Below, in pieces: positions 27,705 to 36,803 of a DNA stretch of 64,000 nucleotides. Each line of letters starts with the position of its first letter. Position 1 is the stretch's first letter. The translations under genes were made by a program, and so were the position numbers. The DNA is taken from the NCBI GenBank assembly GCA_028818705.1, contig JAPPNJ010000011.1, forward strand, positions 1 to 64,000, given 5' to 3'. Below the pieces are notes generated by a model that saw nothing but the letters and a program-made list of their open reading frames with translations, was not told where the DNA came from and searched no databases. The stretch comes from Candidatus Poribacteria bacterium (GTDB lineage: Bacteria; Poribacteria; WGA-4E; WGA-3G).

Positions 27705-29104
27705 TAAGGACCAGGACCTGTCCGACGAACCATTTCGGCGATCTGCTGGCGCATCTGCGCGATGCGGTTCTGGTGTTCCGGACGATCAACAACGTTTTGC
27801 ATTTCGCCCGGGTCGGTCTTTAGGTCGTACAGTTCATCAATATCGAAGCGGTTTTGAACATATTTCCAGTCTCCATCTTTTACCATCACGTGAGCCGCCA
27901 ACTCCTCTGGCGCGTCGGCGTTGTGATAGATTGCATCAAGGCTGGCGATTTCGGCGAAGATCGGTTGATGTTCAGGTTCCTGCCCGTTCAAAATCGCCTC
28001 CGCAACGGATCTCCCATCAATCGGCGTTTCTGGTGCTTGACTCGCGAAACTCAGCAAAGTCGGCATCAGATCCACGCCAGCCAGAGGGGTTGTGACCCGA
28101 AAACCTGAAGGTAAATGGTTCTGCCATGAGATCAGACACGGCACCCGCACCGAAGCCTCATACATCAAACACTTCTCGGTATAACCGTGGTCACCGAGCA
28201 ACTCACCGTGATCACTCATAAAGGCGACAACCGTATTTGTTCCTTCAAGTGCCTTCAGTAGCCTTCCAACTTGATCGTCAATGTGCGTGATTAAGGCGTA
28301 ATAGTAAGTCATCATTCGGCGGAATTCATTGTCGGTCACCGTTGAAGGGATACGAAATTTTCCTCGCTTCTGAAATTCGGGCTTCTCGTCGAGGGGATCG
28401 CGCAACGAGTCAGGTAGTGGCATCTCTTCTTCGCGATAGCGTCCCGGCAGGTCGGGTGGCACCAAGACAAGTGGGTGAGGGTCTTTGATACTCGCAAACA
28501 AGAAAAATGGGGCATCATCTTGCTGTTGAACAAATTCCAGTGCCCGGTCAATTGTCCAAGTTGTGCGTTGCTGTCGAGGATCCGTGATCGCGCCAAACGC
28601 CAGGATATTTCCGTACTGCGTCATTCCGGGTGCACCTGAGCGATATAAATTTTCCACACCCTCCGCATCAAAATAATCGAACAGCGGATCTGGATGGTCC
28701 CCGAGATAACGATAGGTAGACCAGAAATCGGTAAATCCGTGTTGTGGGCGATGGTCGTCTCCCAAGTGCCACGGTCCAACAATACCACAGCGATAGCCAG
28801 CACGTTTGAGCACATCCCCGATAGTCGTCCGGTCGTGAGGTAGGTAGCCGCCGAACTCGTCCATCCTTTCGGGTCCATAATTTCGCAGCTGTAAGTGGGC
28901 ATGCGGATAGAGTCCAGTCAACCAACTCGCTCGCGCCGGTGAACAGACAGGAGACGCACAGTAAGCGTTTTCAAAGCAGACACCGTTCGCTGCCAACCGA
29001 TCCAGATGGGGTGTCTGAACGACCGGGCTACCAGCGAATCCGGCTGCGTCCCACCGCATCTGATCACACATAATGAGTACGATATTGGGTCGAGATGTTG
29101 TCAT
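27689..29104 (-). CDS. Sulfatase, type I (formylglycine-dependent)
   Basis: 471 residues from ATG 29104, which gives the normal start TTSRPNIVLIMCDQMRWD; the frame is open further but only from a TTG. The alkaline-phosphatase-fold sulfatase domain has D14 (metal site), C54-S-P-A-R58 as the C-x-P-x-R formylglycine motif, GVVGPWHLGDDHRP-type substrate-site segments and DHGELLGDHGY (the second metal site). It hydrolyses sulfate esters. No signal peptide, so it is cytosolic or exported by another route. The final codons and stop lie in a partial 48-bp-family repeat. The gene downstream on the same strand is arsM. Confidence 0.88.
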   Translation of the reverse strand: MTTSRPNIVLIMCDQMRWDAAGFAGSPVVQTPHLDRLAANGVCFENAYCASPVCSPARASWLTGLYPHAHLQLRNYGPERMDEFGGYLPHDRTTIGDVLKRAGYRCGIVGPWHLGDDHRPQHGFTDFWSTYRYLGDHPDPLFDYFDAEGVENLYRSGAPGMTQYGNILAFGAITDPRQQRTTWTIDRALEFVQQQDDAPFFLFASIKDPHPLVLVPPDLPGRYREEEMPLPDSLRDPLDEKPEFQKRGKFRIPSTVTDNEFRRMMTYYYALITHIDDQVGRLLKALEGTNTVVAFMSDHGELLGDHGYTEKCLMYEASVRVPCLISWQNHLPSGFRVTTPLAGVDLMPTLLSFASQAPETPIDGRSVAEAILNGQEPEHQPIFAEIASLDAIYHNADAPEELAAHVMVKDGDWKYVQNRFDIDELYDLKTDPGEMQNVVDRPEHQNRIAQMRQQIAEMVRRTGPGPYAWCL

Positions 29105-29179
29105 CACTTTAAAACGGCTATGTGAGAGGGCATGAAAAATGTTCAAACCTTCGTCAGATTAATGTAGTATGTGTCACTT

Positions 29180-29902
29180 CTATTTCATTGCGTAATCTAC
29201 TGTTACCAAAGCACTAACCTTCTTAGATATGGAGGAGACATCATCAGTACTCTTCTCGGAAATACCACTCGAATCTGCAGAGCGTACGCTGAACACGCCC
29301 TGACGCGCAGCACGGAGCGAACCGAGGTTCACGCCGCTCCCTTCAGCCAACGTTTTGGCCCGTTCTCGCGCATCCTTAGTCGCTTCTACCAGCAACTGAC
29401 TCTTTAACGCATTCACTTGCGTATAATAGTAACTCGGCATTCCTGAACGTAGGGCTATGCCTTCTCCGAGCAGCGAAGCAATTGCTGTAGATAGCTTTGA
29501 TATGTTATGTACGTCCCTTGATTTAACCCCAATTCCCTGCGAAAGCTCAAAGAATTCTATCTCATTTGTTTCATGCCCATTTTCTGCCCTTCTCCTGCGC
29601 TCATTTACAGAGACCGCGCGAATTCTTATCTCCTCAGCTTCCACCTGGTTGTTCTGTAAAAAATTTAATACTTTCTCCCGGTGTTCAGCAAGAACAGTGT
29701 ACGCTTCTGCCATATTTCTATCTCTTGCTTTGACTGTAATGTACCATATCACCATATCTGACTCGACTGAGATCTCGGCATATCCCCTCACCTTAATAAT
29801 TTGGTGAGACATTCGTATATCTCGCATCGCATCTGTAACAAGGTAAGTCGAAATCACGAGTCCAAGAGCGAGTATGAGACCAAATGGTATAAATCCTTTC
29901 AT
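29180..29902 (-). CDS. SIMPL-domain (DUF541) protein
   Basis: 240 residues. An N-terminal membrane segment (IPFGLILALGLVISTYLVTDA) is followed by the SIMPL/DUF541 domain: IKVRGYAEISVESDMVIWYITVKA, a DFLGEGIALRSG-like YYYTQVNALKSQLLVEATKDARERAKTLAEGSGVNLG segment and a C-terminal VTVDYAMK strand. Such proteins are periplasmic, of unclear function; E. coli YggE, a relative, lowers oxidative stress. A single gene upstream of the sulfatase on the same strand. Confidence 0.8.
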   Translation of the reverse strand: MKGFIPFGLILALGLVISTYLVTDAMRDIRMSHQIIKVRGYAEISVESDMVIWYITVKARDRNMAEAYTVLAEHREKVLNFLQNNQVEAEEIRIRAVSVNERRRRAENGHETNEIEFFELSQGIGVKSRDVHNISKLSTAIASLLGEGIALRSGMPSYYYTQVNALKSQLLVEATKDARERAKTLAEGSGVNLGSLRAARQGVFSVRSADSSGISEKSTDDVSSISKKVSALVTVDYAMK

Positions 29903-29955
29903 GTTACGTATACCTCCTCAATGAATGCGAACTTCAATATTTTGACCGCTGTCTA

Positions 29956-30339
29956 TTATGGTGCGAAACTCGATCGGAGTTTGATACCCCAGCGTCCCGC
30001 TTCGTAGGTTAAGACATAGAGCGATTCATAGGAGGCAATGACCGAGCCATCGGCGCGATAGCGTGTGAACTGCGTATCAACATGGACTTTGGACTCCGAG
30101 ATGTGGACAATGTTACGTCTGTCCCAAGCACTGTGGTGCCAACCCCTTGCAGTTAGGTTGGTTCTCATTCTCTCCGCATCCTGCTCACCCGGTTTGTTGA
30201 GTATTCGCATGTTCCCAGAAGCGAGACGGTAGTGCGGAAAGTGAAACGTTTTTTCCCATGCGATTATATCAAGACGATTGAAAGCCGCCATCCACGTGTC
30301 AAGAACTTCTATAACTTCAGCTTCGATTGTTTCTTTCAT
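29956..30339 (-). CDS. NTF2-like (SnoaL-type) small protein
   Basis: 127 residues from ATG 30339, preceded by GAGGTG about 7 bases upstream; nine upstream codons without a ribosome site are excluded. The pattern DTWMAAFNRLDIIAWEKTFHFPHYRL, then VDTQFTRYRADGSVIASYESLYVLTYEAGRWGIKLRSS, is that of a cone-shaped NTF2/SnoaL fold. No catalytic residues can be named. Function unknown; relatives are isomerases, hydrolases or ligand binders. It is upstream of the SIMPL gene on the same strand with a 53-base gap. Confidence 0.7.
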   Translation of the reverse strand: MKETIEAEVIEVLDTWMAAFNRLDIIAWEKTFHFPHYRLASGNMRILNKPGEQDAERMRTNLTARGWHHSAWDRRNIVHISESKVHVDTQFTRYRADGSVIASYESLYVLTYEAGRWGIKLRSSFAP

Positions 30340-30496
30340 TTTTTTCACCTCAGGTAATTTTATCAAATTCGGGACGTTTCATTGGGACACGGATGCCCTG
30401 CCTAAGATCGTTTATTTTAACATAGATATCCTATCCATGCAAACAATAATTCTTGACGAAAGTTTGTTTTGTTGGGTTTCAACTGCGTTTCAACCC

Positions 30497-30612
30497 AACC
30501 TACTGACCACTAAACCCTGACCACCGAGAGCATTACGTAGGAATGCACCCTGAAAGGTTTGCGAAGCAAACCGCCCTGACCGCTGACTACTGACGACTGT
30601 CCGCTAACTCAC
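30497..30612. repeat. Heptad repeat region with two hairpins
   Basis: The left part reads CTACTGACCACTAA and CCCTGACCACCGA, and the right part CTGACCGCTGACTACTGACG, both with a 7-base period. Between them GCATT/AATGC and GGTTTGC-GAA-GCAAACC form hairpins. It is the same heptad type as at 5144-5275 and 58113-58200. A family D palindrome (AATCT-AAC-AGATT) follows at 30614-30638. Confidence 0.55.
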
Positions 30613-30681
30613 TGGCACAATCTAACAGATTATGCTACAATGGTCGTAAATTGGGTAGGGAATGGAGCATCGTAAGTATCT

Positions 30682-32048
30682 ATGAACATTGTCTTTCTAT
30701 TTTCAGATGAACACGCCGGTACTGTGATGGGGAATAGTGGGCATCCCGTTGTCCAGACGCCACATCTTGATCGCCTCGCCGAGCAGAGTTACACATTCGA
30801 CAACGCTTATTGCAATTATCCAATCTGTACACCTTCACGCCTATCTATGCTCACTGGACGCTATCCGCATCAGATTGAAGCGTGGGATTTGGCGGCAATT
30901 GCTGATGGGCAGCAGCACCAGACATGGGGCGACTATTTGACGGAGGCGGGTTATGAGACTGTGTTATGCGGACGAACGCATTTCAACGGGTCGGATCGAC
31001 TGCTCGGCTTCTCCCATCGCTTGTTGGATGATCTGCCCCGGTGGTGTCGCTCAACGGGGCGTCCACCACGGCGTACGCCCGACGAACGTCGAGGTTCTAA
31101 TTCGCACGTTACCGAATGCGGACCGGGAGACCACGAACACACGAGATACGACAGAAACGTCACGAACTTGGCAGTAGACTTCCTTAATCAGAAAGCAGAT
31201 GCGTCAGATGATAACCCTTTCCTCCTCTACTGCGGATTCATGAACCCACACTACTGATTGCACCGCCCGAATTCTATTCACAGTACGACCCGGACACGCT
31301 TGAACTACCCGCCACGTGGAACGAACCGCTCGAATCTCAACATCCCATAATCCAACACCACCGTTGGGCGTGGCGAAACGAGATTCCACCACCTGAAGCA
31401 ACTGTGCGTTGTGCGTTGGCTTCGTATTACGCACTTGTTTCGACTCTCGATGCTGAGATTGGACGGATACTTGAGGCAATTGACACGTCTCCGCTACGCG
31501 AAAATACGCTTGTCATCTACACCAGTGATCACGGTGAGATGGCAGGACACCACGGCATGTGGCAAAAACAGTGCTTCTACGAACCAGCAGTAAAAGTGCC
31601 ACTCATGCTCCGCCTACCTTCGGGTGAGAACGGTCGCGTGGCACAAAACGTTTCTCTGGTAGATGTCTTACCGACGCTGTTGGAGGTCGCAGGTCTGGAA
31701 ACACCGCGCGATTTACCGGGGGACAGTCTGCTAGGAATAGCCCAACACCAATCAGACGAAACGACACGTTCCGTCTTCTCAGAGTACCATCACATGGGTA
31801 TGCTGAATGCCGGTTTTATGCTCAAGCGTGGAAATTACAAACTGTGTCATTACGTCGGGAGCGAATCGCAGCTGTTCAATGTGGATATTGATCCGTTAGA
31901 GAACGATGACTTGGCATCAAAGCCCGAATATGCAGCGACACGTAGTGAAATGGAAGTTGCCTTGCGTGCCGTTCTTGATCCAGAACGCGAAGATGCACGG
32001 GCAAAAGAGAATCAAAGCGTGCGTAGATTGAAACTTGGGGAGATCTAA
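30682..32048 (+). pseudogene. Second sulfatase, interrupted by one frameshift
   Basis: The first part (30682 to about 31253, 190 residues) starts MNIVFLFSDEHAGTVMGNSGHP and has the formylglycine motif C49-T-P-S-R53. It ends in FMNPHY followed by a stop. The reading continues without loss in another frame from 31254 (LIAPPEFYSQYDPDTLELP) to the stop at 32048, including YTSDHGEMAGHHGMWQK, the metal-binding DHG segment. Sulfatases normally read NPHYPLIAP here, so about one or four bases are missing around 31251-31254. It may be a true pseudogene or a sequencing error. A weak promoter-like TATGCTACAAT lies at 30631-30641. Confidence 0.8.
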
Positions 32049-32051
32049 CTC

Positions 32052-33113
32052 TTAAACTTCGCCATCCCAATAACTCAGGCTTGGGTCTTTACGGTAAATC
32101 TTCCCAACAACATAAGGCAACACTTTGTTGGAATCTGGATACTCGCTCACATCGTGGGGTGTAGTGGTGCCGAGTATAAATAACACAACCGCCGCATCGC
32201 TATTATTGACAAACTTATGCGCGCCGATTGTGCCGGGCGGAAAGGCGATGAAATCCCCTTCCCTTACCTCTGCATCGCCTCGTGGCGTTTTGAGCGTGCA
32301 GGTGCCTTCCATTACGTAGCACATCTCCTCACCGAAATTGTGAAAATGCATCGGGAAACTCATCTTCCCCGGTAGGAGACGGATAACGCGATACCCCAAA
32401 TTCTTGCCGCCGATAAGCGGGTCAATGTCTTTATCTTCAAAATCATAAGGGTGTGGTGCATTCTTATACTGCCACTCTATTTCATCAATGTGAATCCGAT
32501 TGATGTAAATATCTCGCCGCGCTTGCAGGCAGTCAACGAGGTATTGACGCGCATCTTTAAAGATGGAGTGCCCGTCGCCAACAAGAATCGTGTTGAAGCG
32601 AAGTCCCAAAATTTTACGCAGTTCAAGTGCCGCTTTAGGCGGATCAGCCAACTTTTCATCGGCGAGTAAAGTCAACGCACCCATCGGTTCGCCTACTACC
32701 AGATCTCCGAACAGAACAGCCCCTTTCTCTGGAAAGTAGAGTGCAATCTCGCCAGGGCTTTTTCCATAACTGAGATGAATGGCATGTAAACCTGGCACAA
32801 TCGCCTCTCGGTCCTGAACAGTTCTTGTTGGCGTGATGCTCAACGCATCAGCATCCGCTTCATGCACAATCACTTCGGCACCCGTCCGCTGCTGAAAAAC
32901 AGCCGCTTCACGTTCATGATCCGCATTTGTCAGCACAATCAACTTCGCGCCGCCGAGTGCCGTTAGATGTTCATAGTCAGCATCGGACATCGGAACTGGG
33001 TCTATGAGAACATTGCCGTCAGGACGCACCCACAAATGCCCGTTAAAATCTACCTGCCGTTCAGGACTAAAGACACCCCAACTGTATATATCTTCAAAAA
33101 TCAAGCGTTTCAT
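32052..33113 (-). CDS. Metallo-beta-lactamase-fold / cupin fusion protein
   Basis: 353 residues from ATG 33113 (AGAGGGG upstream). Residues 1-210 follow the metallo-beta-lactamase layout (GNVLIDPVP, KLIVLTNADHERE, LSYGKSPGEIALYFP, VLFGDLVVGEP, LVGDGHSIF). The HxHxDH box is N63-A-D-H66, so the dinuclear zinc site is degenerate, while the later D and GDGH remain. Residues about 250-340 are a cupin: FPMHFHNFGEEMCYVMEGTCTLKTPRG has two His and a Glu metal set, and KTPRGDAEVREGDFIAFPPGTIGAHKF closes it. The start overlaps the end of the lipoprotein gene (33094) by 20 bases, indicating coupling. Function unknown, perhaps sugar- or lactone-related. Confidence 0.75.
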   Translation of the reverse strand: MKRLIFEDIYSWGVFSPERQVDFNGHLWVRPDGNVLIDPVPMSDADYEHLTALGGAKLIVLTNADHEREAAVFQQRTGAEVIVHEADADALSITPTRTVQDREAIVPGLHAIHLSYGKSPGEIALYFPEKGAVLFGDLVVGEPMGALTLLADEKLADPPKAALELRKILGLRFNTILVGDGHSIFKDARQYLVDCLQARRDIYINRIHIDEIEWQYKNAPHPYDFEDKDIDPLIGGKNLGYRVIRLLPGKMSFPMHFHNFGEEMCYVMEGTCTLKTPRGDAEVREGDFIAFPPGTIGAHKFVNNSDAAVVLFILGTTTPHDVSEYPDSNKVLPYVVGKIYRKDPSLSYWDGEV

Positions 33114-33657
33114 CTGTATGCCCCTCTGGGGACCCCTCCTTTGAGACAAGCCCGTAGACCTCAATTTCGTGGACAAAGGCTCTACCTAACCGGACTCTCG
33201 ATACGACTCTACCATGCATCGGATCAAACTCGCCTCGCATCTTTTCATCTTCGGTGGTACCACTGATGTAGATGCGGAGTGCATCCGTTACAACACCACT
33301 AACACGCATTTGGACGACCGGACTCTCGTTATTTTGAACTTGCCGAATTGGGTGCCACCGTCCCTCACCTTCTAATTTTTCGTATATCATAAAGCTTGTG
33401 ATGTTCGTCCCGCGGATGGTGATCCGATGAATTGCTTTTTGTGTCGGCAAGTTAAGATGAATCCACCGTCCGGCAGCGTATCCTCTCGTTTTTTCATCAC
33501 CGTCTATCATTTCTGGGGCAGTGCAGGTGACCCCTTCCGTGACGGCATAGTTGTAATACTCCTGTGGTTCAAACAACATTTGCAATACCTTGGATTGGCA
33601 CCCCGAAAAAAGTGCCACGGCGCAGAGCACTGGAAAGATAAAGAGGTAACGTCGCAT
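33094..33657 (-). CDS. Lipoprotein with a discoidin (F5/8C)-like domain
   Basis: 187 residues. Lipobox FSGC at about 17-20 predicts lipidation at Cys20. Residues about 45-175 fit a galactose-binding/discoidin sandwich: RGYAAGRWIHLNLPTQKAIHRITIRGTNI and FMIYEKLEGEGRWHPIRQV, then VRLGRAFVHEIEVYGL at the end. Such domains bind glycans or surfaces. GGAGGAGA lies 4-8 bases before the ATG. The 3' end overlaps the metallo-beta-lactamase/cupin gene by 20 bases on the same strand, so the two form an operon. Confidence 0.7.
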   Translation of the reverse strand: MRRYLFIFPVLCAVALFSGCQSKVLQMLFEPQEYYNYAVTEGVTCTAPEMIDGDEKTRGYAAGRWIHLNLPTQKAIHRITIRGTNITSFMIYEKLEGEGRWHPIRQVQNNESPVVQMRVSGVVTDALRIYISGTTEDEKMRGEFDPMHGRVVSRVRLGRAFVHEIEVYGLVSKEGSPEGHTDETLDF

Positions 33658-33743
33658 TTCTCTCCTCCCGTTATCCGTTCCCGTTTTTGTGGAATATTAT
33701 AGCACACTTTTATTCTTCTTTGAACCCGAATTTTGCGAAAGCG

Positions 33744-33772
33744 TTGTTTTAAAATCGAAACTGCGATATAAT
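33744..33772 (+). promoter_or_regulatory. Sigma-70-type promoter for the Gfo/Idh/MocA gene
   Basis: TTGTTT (33744-33749), a 17-base spacer and TATAAT (33767-33772). About 95 bases before the ATG of the oxidoreductase gene. Confidence 0.5.
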
Positions 33773-33866
33773 AATCCCTTACAAAAATGAGCCTCTAAAT
33801 CATGGTCACAAAGTTGCGCGGTTTCCTATCGCGGCAGCCGAAATGGGTCTCACACAGGAGAAAATT

Positions 33867-34904
33867 ATGTACAAAAGCGCGATTTTAGGATGTCGTGGAC
33901 GTGCACGTGGACACGCACGCGCCTATGAACACGTCAAGGGCGGAAAACTCGCCGCTATTTGCGATATGCAGGAAGATTTGCTCAACGATTTCGGCGAGGA
34001 ATTCGGGATTGATGCCCGCTATACCGATCTCGACGAAATGCTTTCAAAGGAGAAGCCGGATATGTTGCATATTGTCACCGCACCCGTGCTACGCGGCAGC
34101 AATGAACGCATCCGCTACCCACTAATGAACCAAGCCTCTGAGCACGGCGTGCCTGCTGCGATTGTCGAGAAACCGATCGCCGTCGAAAGCGAAGACTGGC
34201 GGCAGATATCCGAACTCGCTGAACACACTAAAACGAAATTCGTTGTCAACACACAACTCAATTTTCACCCGCAGAACCTCGCACTTAAGCGGGATGTCGC
34301 TGAAGGAAAAATCGGCGCAATCAAATTTATAGAAGCGAGCGCACGCAACCCGCCCGTTGATCAGGCACCACACGTCCTACAACTCGTGTCATCGTACATT
34401 GATAACTCCCGTCCAGTGCAAGTGCAAGGACAAATCTCTGGATCAGAACAACTCGATTCAGCGCAGCCTTCGCCCGCCAATGCCACAGCACTCGCAACCT
34501 ACGCAAACGGTGTGCAAGTCTCGCTCGCATTCGGTCCGGTGGTGGCACCACGTGTGCTACCCGACACCTCAAATAACAGGCACAAACGCGTCTGTGTGTT
34601 CGGCGAACAAGGGTTTGTTCACTGGCGATTCGAGAGTTGGGAACGCAATCTACCCGGAACCGGTTATGAAGGTGGTGACCTGAGCTACGGCGACCAAGAT
34701 GTCATCGCGCAGGGCGGACTCACCGACGCAGTCTTCGAGTGGCTCGACGACGAGAGTAAGGTTCATCCGACGCATCTCAAGCAATCCCTCGCTGAGTTCA
34801 ATTTGCTCTTGGGTATTTACTATAGCGGCTTGACGAACACTGTCGTCGAATTGCCGTTCGATCCGCCCGATGGCATGATTGACATGTTCCATGAACGCCT
34901 TTAG
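33867..34904 (+). CDS. Gfo/Idh/MocA-family oxidoreductase
   Basis: 345 residues from ATG 33867 (AGGAGA 6 bases upstream; eight earlier in-frame codons are excluded). An N-terminal Rossmann fold, MYKSAILGCRGRARGHARAYEHVKGGKLAAICD, binds NAD(P); VEKPIAVESEDW contains the EKP motif with the family's catalytic Lys. The C-terminal alpha/beta domain covers about 120-320. It probably oxidises or reduces a sugar, inositol or amino-sugar derivative. The sequence shows no clearer substrate hint. The gene is followed at 71 bases by the cysteine desulfurase gene, with a GGCGAGG hairpin in between. Confidence 0.85.
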   Translation: MYKSAILGCRGRARGHARAYEHVKGGKLAAICDMQEDLLNDFGEEFGIDARYTDLDEMLSKEKPDMLHIVTAPVLRGSNERIRYPLMNQASEHGVPAAIVEKPIAVESEDWRQISELAEHTKTKFVVNTQLNFHPQNLALKRDVAEGKIGAIKFIEASARNPPVDQAPHVLQLVSSYIDNSRPVQVQGQISGSEQLDSAQPSPANATALATYANGVQVSLAFGPVVAPRVLPDTSNNRHKRVCVFGEQGFVHWRFESWERNLPGTGYEGGDLSYGDQDVIAQGGLTDAVFEWLDDESKVHPTHLKQSLAEFNLLLGIYYSGLTNTVVELPFDPPDGMIDMFHERL

Positions 34905-34933
34905 CTATATTCATTGCCATCCCGAAATTGTAG

Positions 34934-34955
34934 GGCGAGGTCCCTGTGCCTCGCC
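34934..34955 (+). repeat. GGCGAGG/CCTCGCC hairpin (family B)
   Basis: GGCGAGG (34934-34940) pairs with CCTCGCC (34949-34955) around an 8-base loop. It sits 20 bases upstream of the GTG start of the desulfurase gene, so it would be in the mRNA leader. Confidence 0.6.
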
Positions 34956-34974
34956 ACCCCAAAAGGACCAGATC

Positions 34975-36126
34975 GTGAACAATATCATCTACATGGACAA
35001 TCATGCAACAACGCCGATTGCCCCCGAAGTGTTGGAAGCCATGATACCCTACCTCACAACGCATTTTGGTAATGCCTCGAGCACACACTCGTTCGGCACG
35101 ACGGCGAAGGATGCGGTAGACAAAGCACGTCATCAAGTTGCTGATCTGCTCGGATGTTCAGTGGAGGAGATCGTCTTCACCAGCGGTGCAACTGAATCCG
35201 ACAACCTTGCTATTCGAGGGATCGCCTACGCTCGTAGAGATAATGGAAACCACATCATTACAAACACAGCAGAGCATCACGCAATCCTCGATACATGCCA
35301 CGCCTTAGCAGCAGAAGGATTTGAAACCACATATCTCCCTGTGGACAAATACGGGATGGTAAGCCCAGACGATGTGGAAGCCGCGATAACCCCGAAAACC
35401 GTTCTGATGAGTTTCATGTATGCGAATAATGAAGTAGGCACGATAAACCCAATATCCGATATTGCTACCGTAGCTGCCAAACACGGTGTGCTTTTCCATT
35501 CAGATGCCGTGCAAGGGATTGGGCAGTTATCATCAGATATGGAGCGATTGGGTGTGGATCTTGCATCCCTGACGGCGCACAAGATTTACGGTCCGAAGGG
35601 GATTGGTGCGCTTTATATCCGTCGAAACATCTCTCCACCACACTCGCTTTTTCACGGCGGTGGACAAGAATTGGGGGTCCGACCCGGCACACTAAACGTC
35701 GCAGGGATAGTAGGTTTAGGTGCAGCGTGCGAACTTGCTAAAAATTACATGGAGCAGGGAAAAAATGGCGTCTCAGCCTTGCGCGACACCCTCCATCAGA
35801 AGCTAAATGTCTGCTTAGAAGACATCCATCTCAACGGACACCCTGAACAACGACTACCGGGTAATCTGAACCTCTGTTTTGCGAGTGTACAAAGCCACGC
35901 CTTGCTAATGGGATTGAAAAGCGTTGCGATATCAACCGGATCGGCATGTGATTCTGAGTCGGTGACAGCATCACACGTTTTGGTTGCAATGGGAGTTCCG
36001 AATGAACTCGCGTTGACTGCCATCCGTTTCGGCTTGGGACGCTATAACACGGCTGAAGAAGTGGATATTGTTGCGGATGAGGTTATAAGAGTTGTTAACC
36101 GGCTACGGGCTTTGGCACCTGAATAG
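34975..36126 (+). CDS. Cysteine desulfurase (NifS/IscS family)
   Basis: 383 residues. The start is placed at GTG 34975 because AAAAGGA lies 8 bases upstream, because the protein then begins NNIIYMDNHATTPIAPEV as in other family members, and because further upstream the frame runs through a repeat hairpin. PLP enzyme: H101 in AEHHAIL, K203 in TAHKIYGPKG forms the Schiff base, and C325 in STGSACDSES is the sulfur-carrying Cys. It mobilises sulfur from cysteine for Fe-S clusters or thiolation. No iscU or nifU is adjacent. Confidence 0.9.
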   Translation: MNNIIYMDNHATTPIAPEVLEAMIPYLTTHFGNASSTHSFGTTAKDAVDKARHQVADLLGCSVEEIVFTSGATESDNLAIRGIAYARRDNGNHIITNTAEHHAILDTCHALAAEGFETTYLPVDKYGMVSPDDVEAAITPKTVLMSFMYANNEVGTINPISDIATVAAKHGVLFHSDAVQGIGQLSSDMERLGVDLASLTAHKIYGPKGIGALYIRRNISPPHSLFHGGGQELGVRPGTLNVAGIVGLGAACELAKNYMEQGKNGVSALRDTLHQKLNVCLEDIHLNGHPEQRLPGNLNLCFASVQSHALLMGLKSVAISTGSACDSESVTASHVLVAMGVPNELALTAIRFGLGRYNTAEEVDIVADEVIRVVNRLRALAPE

Positions 36127-36133
36127 CAAGGCA

Positions 36134-36361
36134 TTAGGAACTTTGTTCCATTTGTGAGGGGTTTTTGGCCACATGCTGGGCAATCAATTCGCGTACAGCA
36201 GGCACTAACTCTATGGGAACTTCTATCAGCACGCTGGATTCATCCGCAAACGCTGCTTCGTCTTCGGCAACGGCTTCATCTTCTGTCTGCTGCTCGTAGT
36301 GTGTAATGACACTCTGGACGCGTTCTTCATCCCAACCGGGGGGAAATTCATTTTTTTTCAT
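36134..36361 (-). CDS. Antitoxin-like partner of the upstream toxin
   Basis: 75 residues, acidic. MKKNEFPPGWDEERVQSVITHYEQQTEDEAVAEDEAAF is a motif I recognise from many small proteins encoded beside DUF4258/BrnT-like toxins in cyanobacteria and related genomes. The ATG overlaps the upstream toxin's stop by four bases (ATGA at 36358-36361), so the two are translationally coupled, with the toxin first as in brnTA. It would neutralise the toxin and probably repress the operon. No clear DNA-binding fold can be assigned. Confidence 0.7.
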   Translation of the reverse strand: MKKNEFPPGWDEERVQSVITHYEQQTEDEAVAEDEAAFADESSVLIEVPIELVPAVRELIAQHVAKNPSQMEQSS

Positions 36362-36645
36362 CGTCTGCCTTTCCTTCTTTGTCGCCGGCGGTATGCCGTT
36401 AAAGGTTTTCCGCTCAATTCATAAGCCGTAACCACAAAAACACTATTAGGTCGTCGATCTTCAACATAGACAATTCGTAAATAGCGACCACTCTGTGTCT
36501 GACCTATGACAACTTTTGACCTTCTGTCTCCTGATCTCTTTTCACCAGGGTTTAGTAAAACTTCCTCTACCTCATGCTCCGTGACACCATGGTTATAAAT
36601 ATGGGGTAAGCCGGTTTCGGGATCGCTGTAAAAGCGAATGTTCAT
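36358..36645 (-). CDS. BrnT/DUF4258-like ribonuclease toxin
   Basis: 95 residues, basic. HIYNHGVTEHEVEEVLLNPGEKRSGDRRSKVVIGQTQSGRYLRIVYVEDRRPNSVFVVTAYELSGKPLTAYRRR fits the small RelE-like fold of BrnT/DUF4258 toxins: an N-terminal His, a central RYLRIVY strand and a VFVVTAY strand followed by Arg-rich helix. The C-terminus is strongly basic (RRRQRRKGRR). It probably cleaves RNA when unopposed. It is first in a two-gene operon with the antitoxin. The opposite strand downstream carries the cysteine desulfurase, so the module is a self-contained insertion. Confidence 0.7.
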   Translation of the reverse strand: MNIRFYSDPETGLPHIYNHGVTEHEVEEVLLNPGEKRSGDRRSKVVIGQTQSGRYLRIVYVEDRRPNSVFVVTAYELSGKPLTAYRRRQRRKGRR

Positions 36646-36754
36646 TTGTCACCTAACCATTTCGTTGATTAATCAGAATAATTATAGCATAGATCAATGT
36701 AGACTGCAAAAGATATTGATCGGTAGCCGCAATCCGCTGATCGCCTCTTTCGCT

Positions 36755-36803
36755 GGCGAGGTTTCCTGGGGAAATACCCAAGGAAAAATACCTCGCCTTT
36801 TTT
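36755..36803 (+). terminator. GGCGAGG hairpin followed by a T-run, terminator-like
   Basis: GGCGAGGT (36755-36762) pairs with ACCTCGCC (36790-36797). Within it TTTCCT and AAGGAAA and GGG/CCC form a second stem, and T6 follows directly (36798-36803). Read rightward this is a good rho-independent terminator, although the nearest rightward gene (cysteine desulfurase) ends 630 bases upstream. It belongs to the family B palindromes. Confidence 0.6.

Noticed and set aside
30497..30612. CRISPR array
   Set aside because: The period is 7 bases and degenerate, with no spacers of 25-40 bases and no cas genes.
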